Counted from the stretch's first letter, positions 1 through 12,661 are shown. The stretch: 64,000 nt of DNA from Nansenia antarctica (GCA_963989245.1 OZ022339.1:88112957-88176956); one strand, 5' to 3'. Translations and numbers: made by a program. The notes: generated by a model from the sequence alone, not told the origin.

Positions 1-150
1 ATGGCTAGGACCCGTGGCTAGGTCCCATGGCTAGCTCCCGTGGCTAGGTCCCATGGCTAGGTGCCACGGCTAGCTCCCGTGGCTAGGTCCCGTGGCTAGG
101 TCCCATGGCTAGCTCCCGTGGCTAGCTCCCACGGCTAGCTGAATCACACC
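1..150. repeat. 13-bp tandem repeat
   Basis: Reads as repeats of 'gtggctaggtccc' and its variant 'gtggctagctccc', running off the left edge of the window. No coding content is supported. Confidence 0.85.
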
Positions 151-1416
151 TCCAGCTTACAGACAGAAAGCCCTAGATAGGGAAACCTTGTGGACGTAAT
201 CAAAGGAAGTTTTACTTTGTAGGTGCTTTGTAGGACAATGTAACGGACTATCAATTGTAACTTGGGATGATGATAACTATGTTGGAAATGTTGCCATGTT
301 GGTTTGACTCCCAGTCCTCCAAGTTTGATCTATGCGTCAGTCTACTGACTGGTCTTAACAACGATGTACCGTTGAACACCTGCGTTTGGGAGGGAAGACA
401 GACAGGTGATTAAGAGTCTGTGTTAAACACGTTAAAGACACACGTTTGTTTTGTTTTCTTCTTGTTTGACACAGTGACATTATTTGTCGAAGATTACGGT
501 TGGACTTGAGGAAAGTGTGAACGAATGAGAACTGCATTGTGAGATATTGCACTGAAATCTGTCGCGTTTCGTGACACTGTCTCTTTTTCCAAAGTTTTGG
601 ACTCGTTTGAGTTGTTTGGTTTGTTTGTTCTCAACACTGTGTTTCTACCACCTCTCTTTGACCTTGTTAATAAGACAACAACAATGGAATAAGCTGTACA
701 TAACATGCAAATGTAGATACCTTTTAGAGCTACAGACGTAACACTGTAGTCTTTAGGTAAAAACAATAAATAAAAGGAATATTTTGTATTTATGTTTTAT
801 TAATTTCATCACATGTTTTTGTTAACTAACTACACTGGCTGCATTCAATTGGTTTCAGTGTCTCAACTAAGGTGATTAGACAAAGTACTGCTGCAACAAA
901 CTGTTCATCCACGTGTCCAACCTCCTGACCTGAGATTGCTGACCTTTCCCTGATTAGTCTAGTAGGAGAAATAGCTTCCTATCTACCTGAATAACCTTTT
1001 TGTAACCTGTTTTTTAAGACCCTAATGATGTCTAGTTACGGTTTCTTCATGTTGCCATGGTAACTAATGTATCATGGGGTTCATTTGGTGGCCATCTTGA
1101 ACTGATGTCCACGCGAACAGAGAAAAAACACAGATTTTCATAACTCCTGAACCAGACATCCTACAAAGACAAATGAACCCACTTTATCATATCATTTTGA
1201 CACCAGGAATCCAATGGAAAGGTCACTGACATGGTACAACCACTCTATACTGGTGAAAAACAGACTAGATGGGATCTTGTAGGAATACCAGGTAGGTTGT
1301 AGCTACACATTTGGTAGTGGGCTTTGTTTGGTCTGTAACCTACTGTACAATGTTCAATACTACCATTTCATTTATTTTCCCACACTGAACAGTACGTTAC
1401 TACTGTATGTAATTGC
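151..1416. other. No gene recognised
   Basis: AT-rich unique-looking sequence. Two short overlapping antisense frames around 355-766 have no recognisable domain, no good start context and no partner exon, so I do not call them. Confidence 0.5.
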
Positions 1417-1560
1417 CAGGGCCGGCCCTAGAATTTTTGTGACCCTAAGCAAGATTTTGAACGTGCCCCCCCCACACACACGTTTTGTCGGGGGGTTGGA
1501 GTTTTCGATTGACGGGTGTTTAATCGACCGGGGGTGGGTGGGGGGGCTAGATGAACATAC
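1417..1560. mobile_element. Possible hAT-type element end
   Basis: Begins CAGGGCCGGCCCTAG, a start typical of non-autonomous hAT elements, followed by C- and G-rich runs. I could not find the matching opposite end, so the call rests on one terminus only. Confidence 0.3.
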
Positions 1561-1829
1561 ATAACATTTGACAAGTTAAATAACTATAAAGGTCAACATT
1601 TTCAACTATAAAAGCATCATACTTGCACATAACAAGGTAGATTCTATGTAGACACATAGCAGATTCTGACAGGCTAGTGTCTTACATCAGGTATCAGCAT
1701 TCTTGCGCGACACCGTTTTGCCTGAGTTACCTGTCTTATAAATCATGGAACAAATAGTGTTTACATTTTACTGTGAGCTGTTAATCTTATCAGACCAATG
1801 CAAACATTATTGATCAATATTATGTTCTT

Positions 1830-1853
1830 CCACTGTGTGTGTGTGTGTGTGTG
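1830..1853. repeat. (GT)n microsatellite
   Basis: Short dinucleotide run. The surrounding 1561-2087 has no supported gene. Confidence 0.7.
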
Positions 1854-2087
1854 ATCTGCCTGTGTCGACGTCGCTTGTTTGCAGAAAGTTATTTCCCAGA
1901 GGGCATTGCATGTGACTCCTTCCTGTGATATGGAACATCTTCTGAACAAGCACTGTGGGTAACCAGGGGTAACCATTATCACCAGGGGTTACCAGGGGCA
2001 ACCATTATCACCAGGATTCGAACCACACACTGGACCAGGAAGTGTGATGTCATCACTGACCGCTCAACTCTATCCTGGGACACAGTT

Positions 2088-2465
2088 CTCTCAACACCTT
2101 CCACCTCTGCTGTGTCCCTGGTGTGGCCTGTAGGGGGAGCTATTCTCAACACCCTCCACCTCTGCTGCGTCCATGGGGTGGCCTGTAGGGGGAGCTATTC
2201 TCAACACCCTCCACCTCTGCTGCGTCCATGGGGTGGCCTGTAGGGGGAGCTATTCTCAACACCCTCCACCTCTGCTGTGTCCATGGTGGCCTGTAGGGGG
2301 AGCTATTCTCAACACCCTCCACCTCTGCTGTGTCCATGTTGGCCTGTAGGGAGAGCTATTCTCAACACCCTCCACCTCTGCTGTGTCCATGGTGGCCTGT
2401 AGGGGGAACTATTCTCAACACCTTCCACCTCTGCTGTGTCCATGGTGGCCTGTAGGGGGCTATTC
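2088..2465. repeat. Minisatellite, about 55-bp unit, about 7 copies
   Basis: Repeats a unit containing 'caacaccctccacctctgct', 'gtccatgg' and 'ggcctgtagggggagctatt'. Units differ by small indels. Translations of it are repeat artefacts. Confidence 0.9.
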
Positions 2466-2739
2466 TGCCACCCTTCCCTGAGACCCTTCCCTGGAGGGGA
2501 CACATGACTGTGAGCTCTCTCTGGGATGTTCTATGGAAGGTATCAAAGCTGTGATGTCATCAGTGTAGACATTTTGGAAGAATTCTGATTGGTCCTCTTG
2601 CAAATAGCTCCTAATTTAAAATATTTTAGTCTATAAAACACAGGTAAAGGCATTAGGATGAACTCAATTCAACTTTATTGAGTGATTTGTTGATGACATT
2701 TCAGCTGTTTAGCTGGGTTAGGAGTGTCATAGCAAAGGG

Positions 2740-2917
2740 GTATTTCTGTGTTTCAATTTTAATTTCTAAAAAATTGTTTTCACTTTGTCATTATGGGGTA
2801 TTGTGTGTGGATTGATGCCAATTTTCAATATTTATTTAATACATTTTAAATTGAGTCTATAACACAACAAAATACGGAAGAAGTGAAGGGGTGTGATGAC
2901 TTTCTATAGCCACTGTA
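2740..2917. mobile_element. Tc1-like transposon end fragment
   Basis: Ends in 'tagccactgta' after a stretch reading 'cactttgtcattatggggta', the usual terminal sequence of a widespread fish Tc1 family. Only one end is present and no transposase remains. Confidence 0.6.
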
Positions 2918-3094
2918 CATTAACCGCTGTGTTGAGAAACATTTAAATCACACAGTTTCAGGATGTGGCTTTTGAAAAGAGCGGTACTCCCTGTACTGTA
3001 CACTATGCTCACCATCCCGCATTACTAACATATTTACTGTATCAGCTTTATGCAGATCACCATACAGTATGTGAGGCGTATGTGGGGTGGTTGT

Positions 3095-3413
3095 GTCTCA
3101 GGAGGTAGAGGCTGGTGGAGGTAGAGGCTGTGTCTCAGGAGGTAGAGGCTGTGTCTCAGGAGGTAGAGCCGGCATCTAATGATCGCAAGGTCAGCAGATC
3201 GGCAGTTCAAACCCCGGCTGGCCACTTGTCGAAGTGTCCTTGGGCAAGACACTGAACCCCCAAATTGCTCCCAATGAGCGGGCCGGCGCCTTGCATGGTA
3301 GCTTGCCGCCACTGGTGTGTGAATGTGTGTGTAAATGGGTGAATGAGAGGCCATTGTAAAGCGCTTTGGAATAAGGCGCTATATTACTGCTAAATCAGTC
3401 CATTTACCATTTA
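3095..3413 (+). mobile_element. tRNA-derived SINE with a small A-box array
   Basis: The head contains a pol III A-box-like TGTCTCAGGAGG and a B-box-like AGTTCAAACCC near 3203-3214. The body has 'gggcaagacactgaaccccc' and the 3' end has 'taaagcgctttgga' then 'gtccatttaccattt'. The head segment is repeated about three times at 3102-3170. Related copies lie at 28.7, 33.4, 33.8 and 34.0 kb on the other strand. Confidence 0.8.
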
Positions 3414-3535
3414 TACAGTAGGTTCTGTAGACACAGCAGGAATGAAAGAACGCCTATGACTCATATTGTAATGCGGCACATGAATTGCTTTGTTCAAAGT
3501 TGAGGGTTAGGGTTAGTGTGTGTGTAAGGTCTGGG

Positions 3536-4030
3536 GATTCGCTCAGCTCAGTTAGCGGTGCTTTGTCGCCCCCTCTTGGTGATCTTGTGTATGGTTCTGT
3601 TAGTCCTTCTCATTAGCTGTAATTTAGAGCACCTGGTCTTGTTAGCTCCCTGGTGTGTATAGATGCTCCCTGTTCCCCATTGTCTTTGTCTTTGTCAGAT
3701 GTTCCTTTCATGTTGTGTGAACCTGTTGTGCCTGTCCTCAAAGCCTTACCTTACCGAACCGAGTTGGAAGTAAAGTTCTGTGATTGACTTTTGCTGAGAA
3801 CAGTTGTTTGTATCGGCCTTGTCGAGCTCTTTATTATTTTCGATCAGATTTTGGAGACTTGAGTGTTTCTCCCCTTTTGTTTTCTCGTATTCTAGTACGG
3901 TTGTTCTGTGGCCCTGAATAAACTCCTCTAGTAAAAGAGTGACGTTATTTTTGATTCTACAACTCGCCTACATCTCCTTTCTTTGTTCTGCTCTGCGTCT
4001 GGGTCCAAAGAGGAGCTACAGTAACTCATA
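3536..4030 (+). mobile_element. Possible solo LTR
   Basis: Has a LTR-like arrangement: a TATA-like 'gtgtatagatgc', an AATAAA near 3918, and an end near 'ctcataacaca' preceded by 'tctgcgtctgggtcc', a phrase common at the end of fish Gypsy-type LTRs. No second LTR or gag/pol is seen, and the start is not defined. Confidence 0.3.
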
Positions 4031-4361
4031 ACACACTTGGTGATGATCGGGAGCAGGCCTCTGTTTTGAACTATTTCTGTTGAAACAAGCTGGGACCGAG
4101 AAGGCTAATCCGATTAGCACCCTGGGCGCCTCAGGAGCTAGCTGCCAGTGTGTGGCGGCAGCGGCGTTAAGAGCTTGTAACATCGACACTCATGGCAGGC
4201 GGAGGAGAGGAGGGGAGCTCTCTGCCGGGAGGGACAGGCTTGATGGCCTGTTTTACCTGAGCAGAGCTGCAGAAACACCGCTTCTCTCTGGGAGCGGAGA
4301 GCAGAACGGTAAGTCATTACACCCTCTATTTCCTCTCTCGCTTCGCAGTAAGGTTTGGTCT

Positions 4362-4450
4362 TTACAGTAAGTAAGTAAGTAAAATGTATTTGTACAGCAC
4401 CTTTCCCAGACCAAGGGTCACAAAGTGCTTTACATAGTAGAGAACATAAT
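4362..4450 (-). mobile_element. LINE or SINE 3' tail fragment
   Basis: (TAAG)n followed by 'tgtatttgtacagcaccttt' and 'caaagtgctttacatag': an antisense copy of the 'aaagcgcttt' type of fish retroposon tail. The flanks 4031-4361 and 4451-5099 show no gene I recognise. Confidence 0.45.
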
Positions 4451-5099
4451 AAAGAAGAAACACAATAAAACATAATAAAAGAGCGAAAGCCACAGCAGGT
4501 TAAAACAGGCAAACAAGTGAAAATAAGAACAAGTAACAGACAACAGGTGTACAACAATATCAACAGGACACAGAAAGACAAGCTTTTGGGGCTATCCAAA
4601 AGCCTGACTATTACAAGACAGTCTTTAGCCCTCTGTAGACAAACGAAAGAAGAAAAACTTTACTGAGGAGATCGACAGTCTTTTATTAGAAATAGACACG
4701 CGGTCGCAAACGCTCGCCCCCGAATTCCCCCGACCACATCATGCGGCTGAAGGAGGGCTGGGATGTACCCGACCGCCTTTATCACGCCTCAATCTAGAAT
4801 GATTACACCATACAATAACCTATTGGCATATAAAGGAAGACTGAAATACAATCATAAACATCAGTTCCCTTTAAATCTTGAATTAAACTAATTTTCTCGG
4901 CTGATAAAAACGTCGTTCATTTTATTACGAGCCGTCGCATGAATTACAGTAGGCAGTGCAGCACACATGCCTGTAATAACTCTGCATAACCAGTAGGTAA
5001 TGTGCGTTCGTCAAGTCAATACCTGACGTAGAGCTACGATCGTTTCCACGTACGACACGGGTAAGATCAAATTTGATTCAAAGTACTTTCTATAAATGA

Positions 5100-7324
5100 G
5101 GTCCCTGGTCTTTGTATTTTCACTGGTCCATAGTGAACCACATAGTGAACTGCACCAACTCAGTCACCGTGGACAAACGGGTCCGGGTCTACCCCAACAC
5201 GAAGCCATGGATGACTGGGAAGGTCCAAAAACTGATCAACGAGAGGGACAACGCCTTCTTCGCAGGGAAGAGCACACCGCTGTACAGCTCCACCAGGGCC
5301 AACCTAAAGCGCGGAATCAAAGCGGCCAAGGCAGAGCACAGAGAGAAGATTGAGGAATGCCTCCTGAGCAACGACTCCAGGCGGATGTGGCAGGGGGTTC
5401 AGCAGATGACAAACTTCAGAGCCAACAGGCTCACAGCCGCAGAGGACGACCCCCTGCTGGCGGGAAAGCTGAACACCTTCTACGCCCGGTTCGACGAGGG
5501 GCGAACGGAGGTAACCGCAACACAAACACCACTCTCTCCAGCTCTCAGCAGCCTCACCCTCACAGAGCATGAAGTGAGACGCGTACTGAAGGCGGTGGAC
5601 CCCAGGAAAGCCTCGGGGCCGGATGGCGTCCTGGGACGGGTGCTGAGAGACTGCGCCGACCAGCTGGCCGGGGTTTTCACCAACATCTTTAACCAGTCCC
5701 TGTCCCAGGCCACCGTCCCACCCTGCCTGAAAACCTCAACTATCATCCCAGTCCCGAAGAAAAGCACGGTGAGCTGCCTAAACGACTACCGCCCGGTGGC
5801 ACTCACACCAATCATCATGAAGTGCTTCGAGAAACTAGTCCGGGCCCACATACTCACACGCCTCCCGCCCAACCTGGATCCATACCAGTTCGCCTACAGA
5901 GCCCACAGCCACAGGTCCACAGAGGACGCCATCGCGACGACTCTCCACGCCACTCTATCCCACCTGGAGAGGGGAAACAGCTACGCGAGACTGCTCTTCG
6001 TGGACTTCAGCTCCGCCTTCAACACCATCCTTCCAGACAGGCTAGTGACCACACTACTAGACCTGGGTCTATCACACTCTATATGTGCGTGGATCAAGGA
6101 CTTCCTGACCCACCGCCCCCAGAGGGTGCGGGTGGGCCCCCACACCTCCACAGCCCTCAGCCTCAGCACTGGGTCCCCCCAGGGCTGCGTGCTAAGCCCC
6201 ATCCTCTACAACCTCTACACCTACGACTTCACCCCCGTCCACCCCAGCAACTACATCGTAAAGTTTGCAGACGACACCACCGTGGTGGGATGTATCTCGG
6301 GGGGGGGACGAGGCGGCGTACAGGGATGAGGTAGAGCAACTGAGCAAGCTGTGCAAGGTTAACAACCTGCTGCTGAACAAGTCAAAGACCCAGGAATTCA
6401 TCGTAGACTTCAGGAGGAAAAAGTCCGAGATCCAGCCCCTGCTCATCGACGGAGAGAGCGTGGAGAGAGTCTCAACCCTCCGATTCCTGGGACATCACAT
6501 GCGGGATGACCTGACCTGGAAGGACAACACAAAAGGCGCCATCAAGAGGGCACAACAGCGGCTATACACCCTGAGATGCCTCAGGAAGGAACACAACAAG
6601 CAGGAGATACTGGTGGCCTTCTACCGCGGCGCAGTGGAGAGCATCCTCACCTACGGCATCTGCAACTGGTTCTCCAGCTGCACAACAGCGGAGAGAAATG
6701 CGCTACAGAGAGTAGTGAGAACAGCACAGAAGATCACCGGCGCCCCCCTCCCCTCTCTGGAAGAGCTGTACAACACACGCTGTCTCAGGAAGGCCTCAAA
6801 GATCTCCAGGGACCCGACCCACCCTGGGCACGTACACTTTACCAGGCTGCCCTCGAAAAGGAGGTTCAGGACCCTGGCCGCTAAGACAAACAGACTGAAG
6901 AACTGCTTCTACCACAGGGCCGTCCAGGCCCTGAACACAGCAAAGACCTAAGTTCTGGGCCCTGGACAGTCTGGACGGATTGTATGGCAGCTGCTGGACT
7001 GAAAATATCAGGTGTAGTGCTGAGGCACAAACATGTACATTTCAAGCCTGCAAACTGTGACACTTTAAATAACGTGAAAAAATACTATTGTGCAATATGA
7101 CAACCCTAGTTGACTATCTGTACAGTATAGTACAGTGGATTGTGTACATAGCCTTTATTTATGTAAACCAGCTCCTTACCTTCTTGTTATTATTATTTTT
7201 TTCTAAAGTTTTTTTTTTTTTTTTTTCCTTTCCTAACACCAGGGGAGCCACCCCTCCTAAATTTCGTTGTTTGGTACCTGTACTGTAGCAATGACAAATA
7301 AAGTCCATTCATTCATTCATTCAT
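5100..7324 (+). mobile_element. Rex1-type LINE, 5'-truncated
   Basis: A non-LTR retrotransposon copy with reverse transcriptase, a 3' UTR ending 'caatgacaaataaagtcc', and a (ATTC)n tail at 7305-7324. Two other copies occur in the window: 54430-55221 (plus) and 58466-60589 (minus). Blocks such as VDFSSAFNTILPDRL and the FADD box fit the Rex1/Babar branch of the CR1 group better than L2. The exact 5' boundary is not certain. Confidence 0.85.
5112..6951 (+). pseudogene. Rex1 reverse transcriptase, frameshifted
   Basis: Would copy the element RNA into DNA at the target site. Visible in order: upstream linker, RT palm with the aspartate block VDFSSAFNTI, GSPQGCVLSP, and FADDTTVVG (catalytic FADD), then thumb and C-terminal domain ending near 6951. 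The frame breaks at 6299-6307, where a run of nine G replaces the eight of the 59.4-kb copy; the second half continues in another frame. The endonuclease domain is missing because of 5' truncation. It is inactive as it stands. Confidence 0.85.
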
Positions 7325-7367
7325 AGCCCACATACACAGTTTTTCTGCAAGACACATTACTAATAGC

Positions 7368-7585
7368 CTACTTAACTACCTCTCCTATCTCTGTTGGAAA
7401 TTCAAAGTTGGAGGTGGTCTCCCTATCCTGATTGTATGGCTCGAGGAATGCTAGGATGTCCATGTACTTCCACTTCCTCTCCTTGACACCACCCTCAGCA
7501 CCACTCCTGGCCTTCTCCTGCTCTTCTCTCTTCCCCCTCTTATATTTATCTCGGAGATATTTCCATTTGCTGCTGCATACCTTTC
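7368..7585 (-). CDS. MADF-domain gene, exon 2
   Basis: Second half of a MADF (Myb/SANT-like) DNA-binding domain. The reading begins GKVCSSKWKYLRDKYKRGKR, the classic 'K-W-x-x-L-R-D-x-Y' helix of MADF, and continues to KWKYMDILAFLEPY before a TAG at 7368-7370. The acceptor is 'tattctag' just before 7585. Two bases of this exon complete the glycine codon left open by exon 1 at 20430, so the phase matches exactly. A gtag-type donor could also end the exon earlier, at the GAG before the last codons. A Rex1 LINE sits 44 bp downstream of the stop. Confidence 0.75.
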
Positions 7586-7682
7586 CTAGAATACAAATGA
7601 ACTGTTGACATACTGTCGATATACACCTATCGTGGCTATCTAGCGTTAATTTCAGTAGTATCCAGCTGCAGCCTCGCAGCAG

Positions 7683-7788
7683 GACGGAAAGGAATGTGCG
7701 ACGGAAAGGAATGTGCCTTCTAGGACGGAAAGGAATGTGCCTTGCAGGATGGAAAGGAATGTGCCTTCCAGGACGGAAAGGAATGTGC
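7683..7788 (+). repeat. Subterminal 17-bp repeats, left end
   Basis: Five copies of 'gacggaaaggaatgtgc' (one with gatgg) at about 7683, 7700, 7724, 7748 and 7772, just inside the left terminus of the 12.7-kb element. Repeated subterminal motifs are usual transposase-binding sites in hAT-like transposons; binding here is inference. Confidence 0.8.
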
Positions 7789-7843
7789 AGTTAGCGCCAC
7801 CCAGTGATAAATTGGAGTATTGCAGCGGAGAACAGTTTCCAGT

Positions 7844-7952
7844 AGTGTGCTATACAAATACAATGTATTACTATTATTATTATTATATTATTAAAGTGTG
7901 CTATACAAATACCATGTATTATTATTATTATATTATCATTGAGACAAAGTTA
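7844..7952. repeat. Duplicated retroposon tail with (ATT)n
   Basis: 'gtgctatacaaata' followed by ATT-rich runs appears twice in tandem. It resembles the 3' end of fish LINEs. Confidence 0.6.
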
Positions 7953-8194
7953 CTAAAGTACATGATTACAATAGCAGATGCTAGGAGTTCTATGGTACCT
8001 TGGTTATGATTTCAGCAGAAAAATACTGTACAATGCTGTACATAATGGGATCCCTGAGGGGAAATTAATGCGTTACAGCAGCTCACTTAAGAAACAACAA
8101 CAAAATAAAGTGATAATATAAAAAACTAGACATCTGAAAACATTAAGTAACAGCAGTCTAGTATGGTTTAACAACCCCCAGCCTGACTGATCAC

Positions 8195-8380
8195 CCTGAT
8201 CAAGCCAGCCAGAGGAGGAGTTGTACAGTCTTATTGTGGCAGGCAGAAGATCCTCCTATAGCGCTCCTTAGTTTAATGTGGTTGTAGTAGTCTGTTGCTA
8301 AAGGAGCTTTTCTGCTCTGCCACAGTGCCCCCCCCCCCCCCCACCAGCATACCACTGTGTACAGCACAGCGCTAGCCACC
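8195..8380 (-). mobile_element. LINE ORF2 C-terminal fragment
   Basis: Antisense reading ERYRRIFCLPQ-stop-DCTTPPLAGLIR resembles the C-terminus of fish LINE proteins ('RYRRSFLPATIRLYNSS' type). A (C)n run splits it at 8328-8342. The 3' UTR-like part reaches about 8030 ('aatgggatccctgaggggaa' complement). The flanking 8381-9002 shows no gene. Confidence 0.45.
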
Positions 8381-9010
8381 ACTGCTGGTTACTCTGTATG
8401 TGTGTTTGCTTAGTAACCTGTGTTTCCCTCTGCTAGCTGTCATTGGTTATACTGCTGGCTAGATCTGAAGGTCTCATTATGTAATACCAACCCCTCTACT
8501 GCCATGGGTGGCCATTATCCCTTTCGTTACATTATGCCGGCTACTTGTTATAGAAAAGGCTAGTTCTTACTCTAACTGCATTAGGGCTTCTGATGACGAT
8601 TCCAGAAATCCATATTTACAACTTGTTACCATGGATATTTAAAACTTGCTCTTGCTCTGAGATAATAATATGTGGGCCATGTTCCCTCCTACTACGCCCC
8701 TGATGGCTTGTATGAGTGGATGACTCCTCATAGGCCCTCAATTGTTAGAAACTTGATTTCTCGCTTACTTCTCAAAAAGCTTCTGCTTAAAATTTACTTA
8801 AGAAATGTGTTGGGGCTGATCTGCTTGATCCAAGTAGTAGACTGAATACCCATCTCTTCAGGCTGCATCTTGACTGTCCCTCCTAAAGACATCTTCACCC
8901 CCACTACCCCCCTGTACAGTTTCTCTATTGTGAATAATAAACATTTAAAAAGTAATGCCCCCCCCCCCTGGTCCTAGCATATATTTGTTTTCCTCCTGAT
9001 GAGTATAGAT

Positions 9011-10442
9011 CAGGGGTCGGCAATTAGGTTTGGCCTCGGGCCCAAAAAAAAGTTAGCCACTAGATGACGGGCCCGAACATAATTTAAGTAATTGATTGTT
9101 AAAAAATGTGACACGTTCTAATGCTTTGACTTTTCTTTCGAGAAATGTACACATCGCTAGTCAACTAACACAGCTTGTTTTGTGAGCCTGCTAACAATGT
9201 AAAGTAGTGTTATAATTAACTAGGTAGCAGTCCAATCCATTTCGTTGCAGTATTAGGCTTGACTAGTGAGTTTGTGTTGTGATTCTCAACAACGTTGAAA
9301 CGTAGTTTCACCCTTTTCCATAGTTTTGAATAATAAATGTGTGGACTGACGATGTATCGCAGCCTAACTTATTCTAATAATTATTTAACATACTTTTATT
9401 CTGAATGATTCCCCCCTCCTCCAGACAAGGTCACATTATTTATTATTGGATTGGTTGTTTGCGTGTCGGGTGAAGTTAGCTAAACATTTAACCTGCTAAC
9501 TAGCAAGAGAAACATAATGTCACTCTCCAAAGGTCTAAAGAGGAAAGTTGACGGTGAAAACAGGGCATTTAAACAGGAATGGACAGCGAACTATACGTTC
9601 ATCCTACCTTTCATCAATGCAAAGCCGTTGTGAGACTCACATCTTCCGTGCTCACAATGTTCCCTTTCTATACATGCGAGTCGTCCTTTTCCTCAATGAA
9701 TGTGATAAAGACGCACGAAGGAATCGATAGATGCATAAAAATAAAAATAAACTGCCTGCGGATTAAAGTGACGTCAATATCACCAGATATCAAGCAAATA
9801 GTGACCGATGGGAGATGCCACTTTTCACATTAAGTGAGTACCAAGCCTGTCGTTATTGTATTTAATAACCTAATTGTATTTTGTATATTTTGAATGAATG
9901 GCTTATGGCTCATTGTACTTATTATCCCTAATAGCACGTTTGCTCTGTCGTTTCAGGAGCATAGGCCTACCACCACTTTTGCGCCGATTTTGTTGTCAAT
10001 GTTTTTCAGAAAATTAAACAGAATTTGCTTTGTTACTGTTCATATGTGTGTTGCAGTCACATACGTAAACATTACGTTTGAATGATTTAATGAGCTGATG
10101 TTATTTTTTTTTCAAACCACACACCGCATGTCGGCTATTTCAGCACCACGCCGTGTCCACCTGCTTATGATTCACTATGAGGGGTTCAGCATCAGTGCGC
10201 TTCGGTGCACCCCGCTGCCTGATTGTCTGTCCCTGTGTCATTCACTCTCAACATGAATAAAAGTACAATAAGCATTATTCAGGTGGTGGTAGATTCTCTA
10301 TTCACACATTATAGGCGCGGTGTGGGACTGTCGGTCCGATATTGTAAAAAAAAAAAAGTGGATTCTCAAAATAATCTGCTGGGCCAAATATTATTGGTGA
10401 CGGGCCAGCAATGGCCCACGGGCCGCCTATTGCCGACCCCTG
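9011..10442 (+). mobile_element. Non-autonomous hAT element with intact duplication
   Basis: Perfect 13-bp terminal inverted repeats CAGGGGTCGGCAA and TTGCCGACCCCTG, and a perfect 8-bp target duplication GTATAGAT at 9003-9010 and 10443-10450. These define a hAT insertion of 1432 bp inside the 12.7-kb element. The internal sequence is shared with 60995-62225, although that copy has different ends. Confidence 0.95.
9517..9633 (+). pseudogene. hAT transposase N-terminal relic
   Basis: Reads MSLSKGLKRKVDGENRAFKQ then EWTANYTFILPFINAKPL and a stop. This matches the N-terminus of GTF2IRD2/Charlie-like hAT transposases, just before the zinc-finger cysteines. The same stop is found in the 61.5-kb copy (61464-61583), so the lesion predates both insertions. 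Confidence 0.75.
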
Positions 10443-10450
10443 GTATAGAT

Positions 10451-12639
10451 GATTCACTTACTGATATGATGCGTTTTGTGTAACTACCGGTATATGCAAA
10501 TGTTGTGTGCCTATCGAATATTGCAATACTCATTGTTTAACCTTAAACATACTTTAAGTGTGGCCACTCTCAGGACAGAAACTGACCACTCTGAGTCAAC
10601 ATGCGTTTCTGTGTAATTGGACCTGGGCCAGATTTAGAGACCACGGCTAGTGGAGACCAGTTTAACTCTAAGGACATAGGAGCCTTACTGCAGTGGTCAG
10701 TAGGATGATACAACAACAGGGACACAGGATGGAGCCATGTAGGGGAACTAATGTCAGTATATTTAGGACCGGCCAGTCAGCTGACTAGAATCAGGTAACT
10801 GTTGCCGGGACGACCAACCCGTTATGGTATGGAGGAGAGGCGAACGCCACATCTAACTTTAGTGTAAACAACATGTCAAGGTACAGCTGATTCCTGTGTC
10901 AGCAGGAATCTAGAATATAAGGAGCCACTGTAAGATGTCATTTTGTGTGCGTTCTCTGTCCGTGCCTGCGATGGAAGCACACCCAGCGCTGTGAATAAAC
11001 GTGTATCTTAATTGTCTATCTCGAGCAATCATTAATTAATTATCTTGGGGAATCAACAAATCTCGGCCTCCGCCCATCATCTGAGAATCACCCATTATCA
11101 CTTACTTTAGACAAATGTACTTGTAAATCACTTTGGATAAAGGCGTCTGCTACAGTAAATGTCAAATGTAAATATAAATACAAAATTGAGAAAGGGTCAT
11201 AGTCCTCTACACATGTGCTATATGGGGGGGGGGGGGGGGACTGTCTCTCATGCATCCCTCCATAATGTCTCTTTCGCTCCTTGACCTCATATGCCAATGA
11301 AAGAGTTCTCAATAGTGGCAGGGGAACACTAGCATTATGATGCTTTTCAGTGGTCTAGTTTTTACCCTCTCTTAAAAGAGGATCTAGTTTTCAGTCTTTC
11401 TAGAAACACAAGCCACATGTTAGACCATTCCCGTGGTTACACAGTAAACCCCTAGCAGACGAAAGAACCCAGAGCATTTTATGGAACTCACCTAAGATCT
11501 TATGCATTTCCTCATTGCCAATCATGCGTGGGAAACACCTAGACGGAAAACACCCAACAACTGGCATTCTTCTTTATATACTATGTCCTTCATGAACAAT
11601 TGATGCTCTCTCATGGCTGAACATTCAATACACACAATCAGTGAAAGTTTTTGTAAACCACCAAGACATGAAATGCTAAGTCTATTTCACGTGTGACATA
11701 ATGCTTACTCCTCCAAAAAAAGCCAATACCTACTGTTTACAAGAGGGAATCCAGTTGGATTCTATTGAGTTTATCATTGAACCATTGAGTTTAACATTCC
11801 GATTTGTAGAACTGACTGATGAAGTGAGTCAAATGATGATCTCTAGCATTTATGAATGTTACATCTGTGATTTATGCAATACTTAACATGAAGCCTGAAA
11901 GACTCAGCATAGATTGTGTATTAGTTATACATAATTGTGACACCAACCACATGTACTTGATTCCCTCATAACCTAGGGTTAGATGGCAAAGTGTTAACAC
12001 ACAATTGTTACCTATGAGGAACTACAAACAGAACATGTACACACAAAGTCAAACCAAGAAATGGAACACGGATGGTGTTCCAAGTGCTATCCAGTTACCC
12101 CTAAACACTGACCTTTCCTCAGTACCAAATCATAACTCAGTAATGCAATACTGACGGCATCCTCTCGTGTTCCCAGTAGACTTCATATCAATAGGGTTTA
12201 GCTTTGTCAACAATACAGGGCAGTTCTACAAACAAGCCAGAGGATACACTGTATATGAGTAAATGAACTATACTTCATAAAATGTATTTCTTTTCTTTTT
12301 GCTCACACAATAACAATATAAAACTCATAAGTAGTCACTGCAGCCGTTATCACAAGCTGTGCTCTTCTGTGTTCACTTACTTTTCCCAAAACTGACTTGT
12401 AATCTAAGTTGCCTAAACCAGATTGTCTACTTTTAAAAGGTCAGAGGACGGAACAGGTTTATTTGTTTATTTATTTTATTGACAATCCGTGGCAGCTAGG
12501 AAGGAGGTAGGGTTGAATAGATAGAGGGATGGATGGAGGGCGGACGAGGGCCCTGGAGGAACAGCTGGGGGACGGGCGTGGTGCTCAGGTATTGACAGGC
12601 CTGCTGTCATTATCAGCTGGACTCCTTCCCCTGCAGGAG
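10451..12639. other. Non-coding stretch with LTR-like and SINE-tail pieces
   Basis: 10760-11060 has 'aatataaggagcc' and 'gtgaataaacgtg', a possible TATA and poly(A) pair of an LTR, but no second copy or primer site is seen. 11105-11170 reads 'aaatcactttggataaaggc', a SINE 3' piece. A (G)n run lies at 11224-11239. Nothing else is recognised. Confidence 0.35.
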
Positions 12640-12661
12640 AGAGAGAGAGAGAGAGAGAGAG
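12640..12661. repeat. (GA)n microsatellite
   Basis: Short dinucleotide run. Confidence 0.7.

Noticed and set aside
355..766. Short overlapping minus-strand ORFs
   Set aside because: No domain and no splice partner; AT-rich chance frames.
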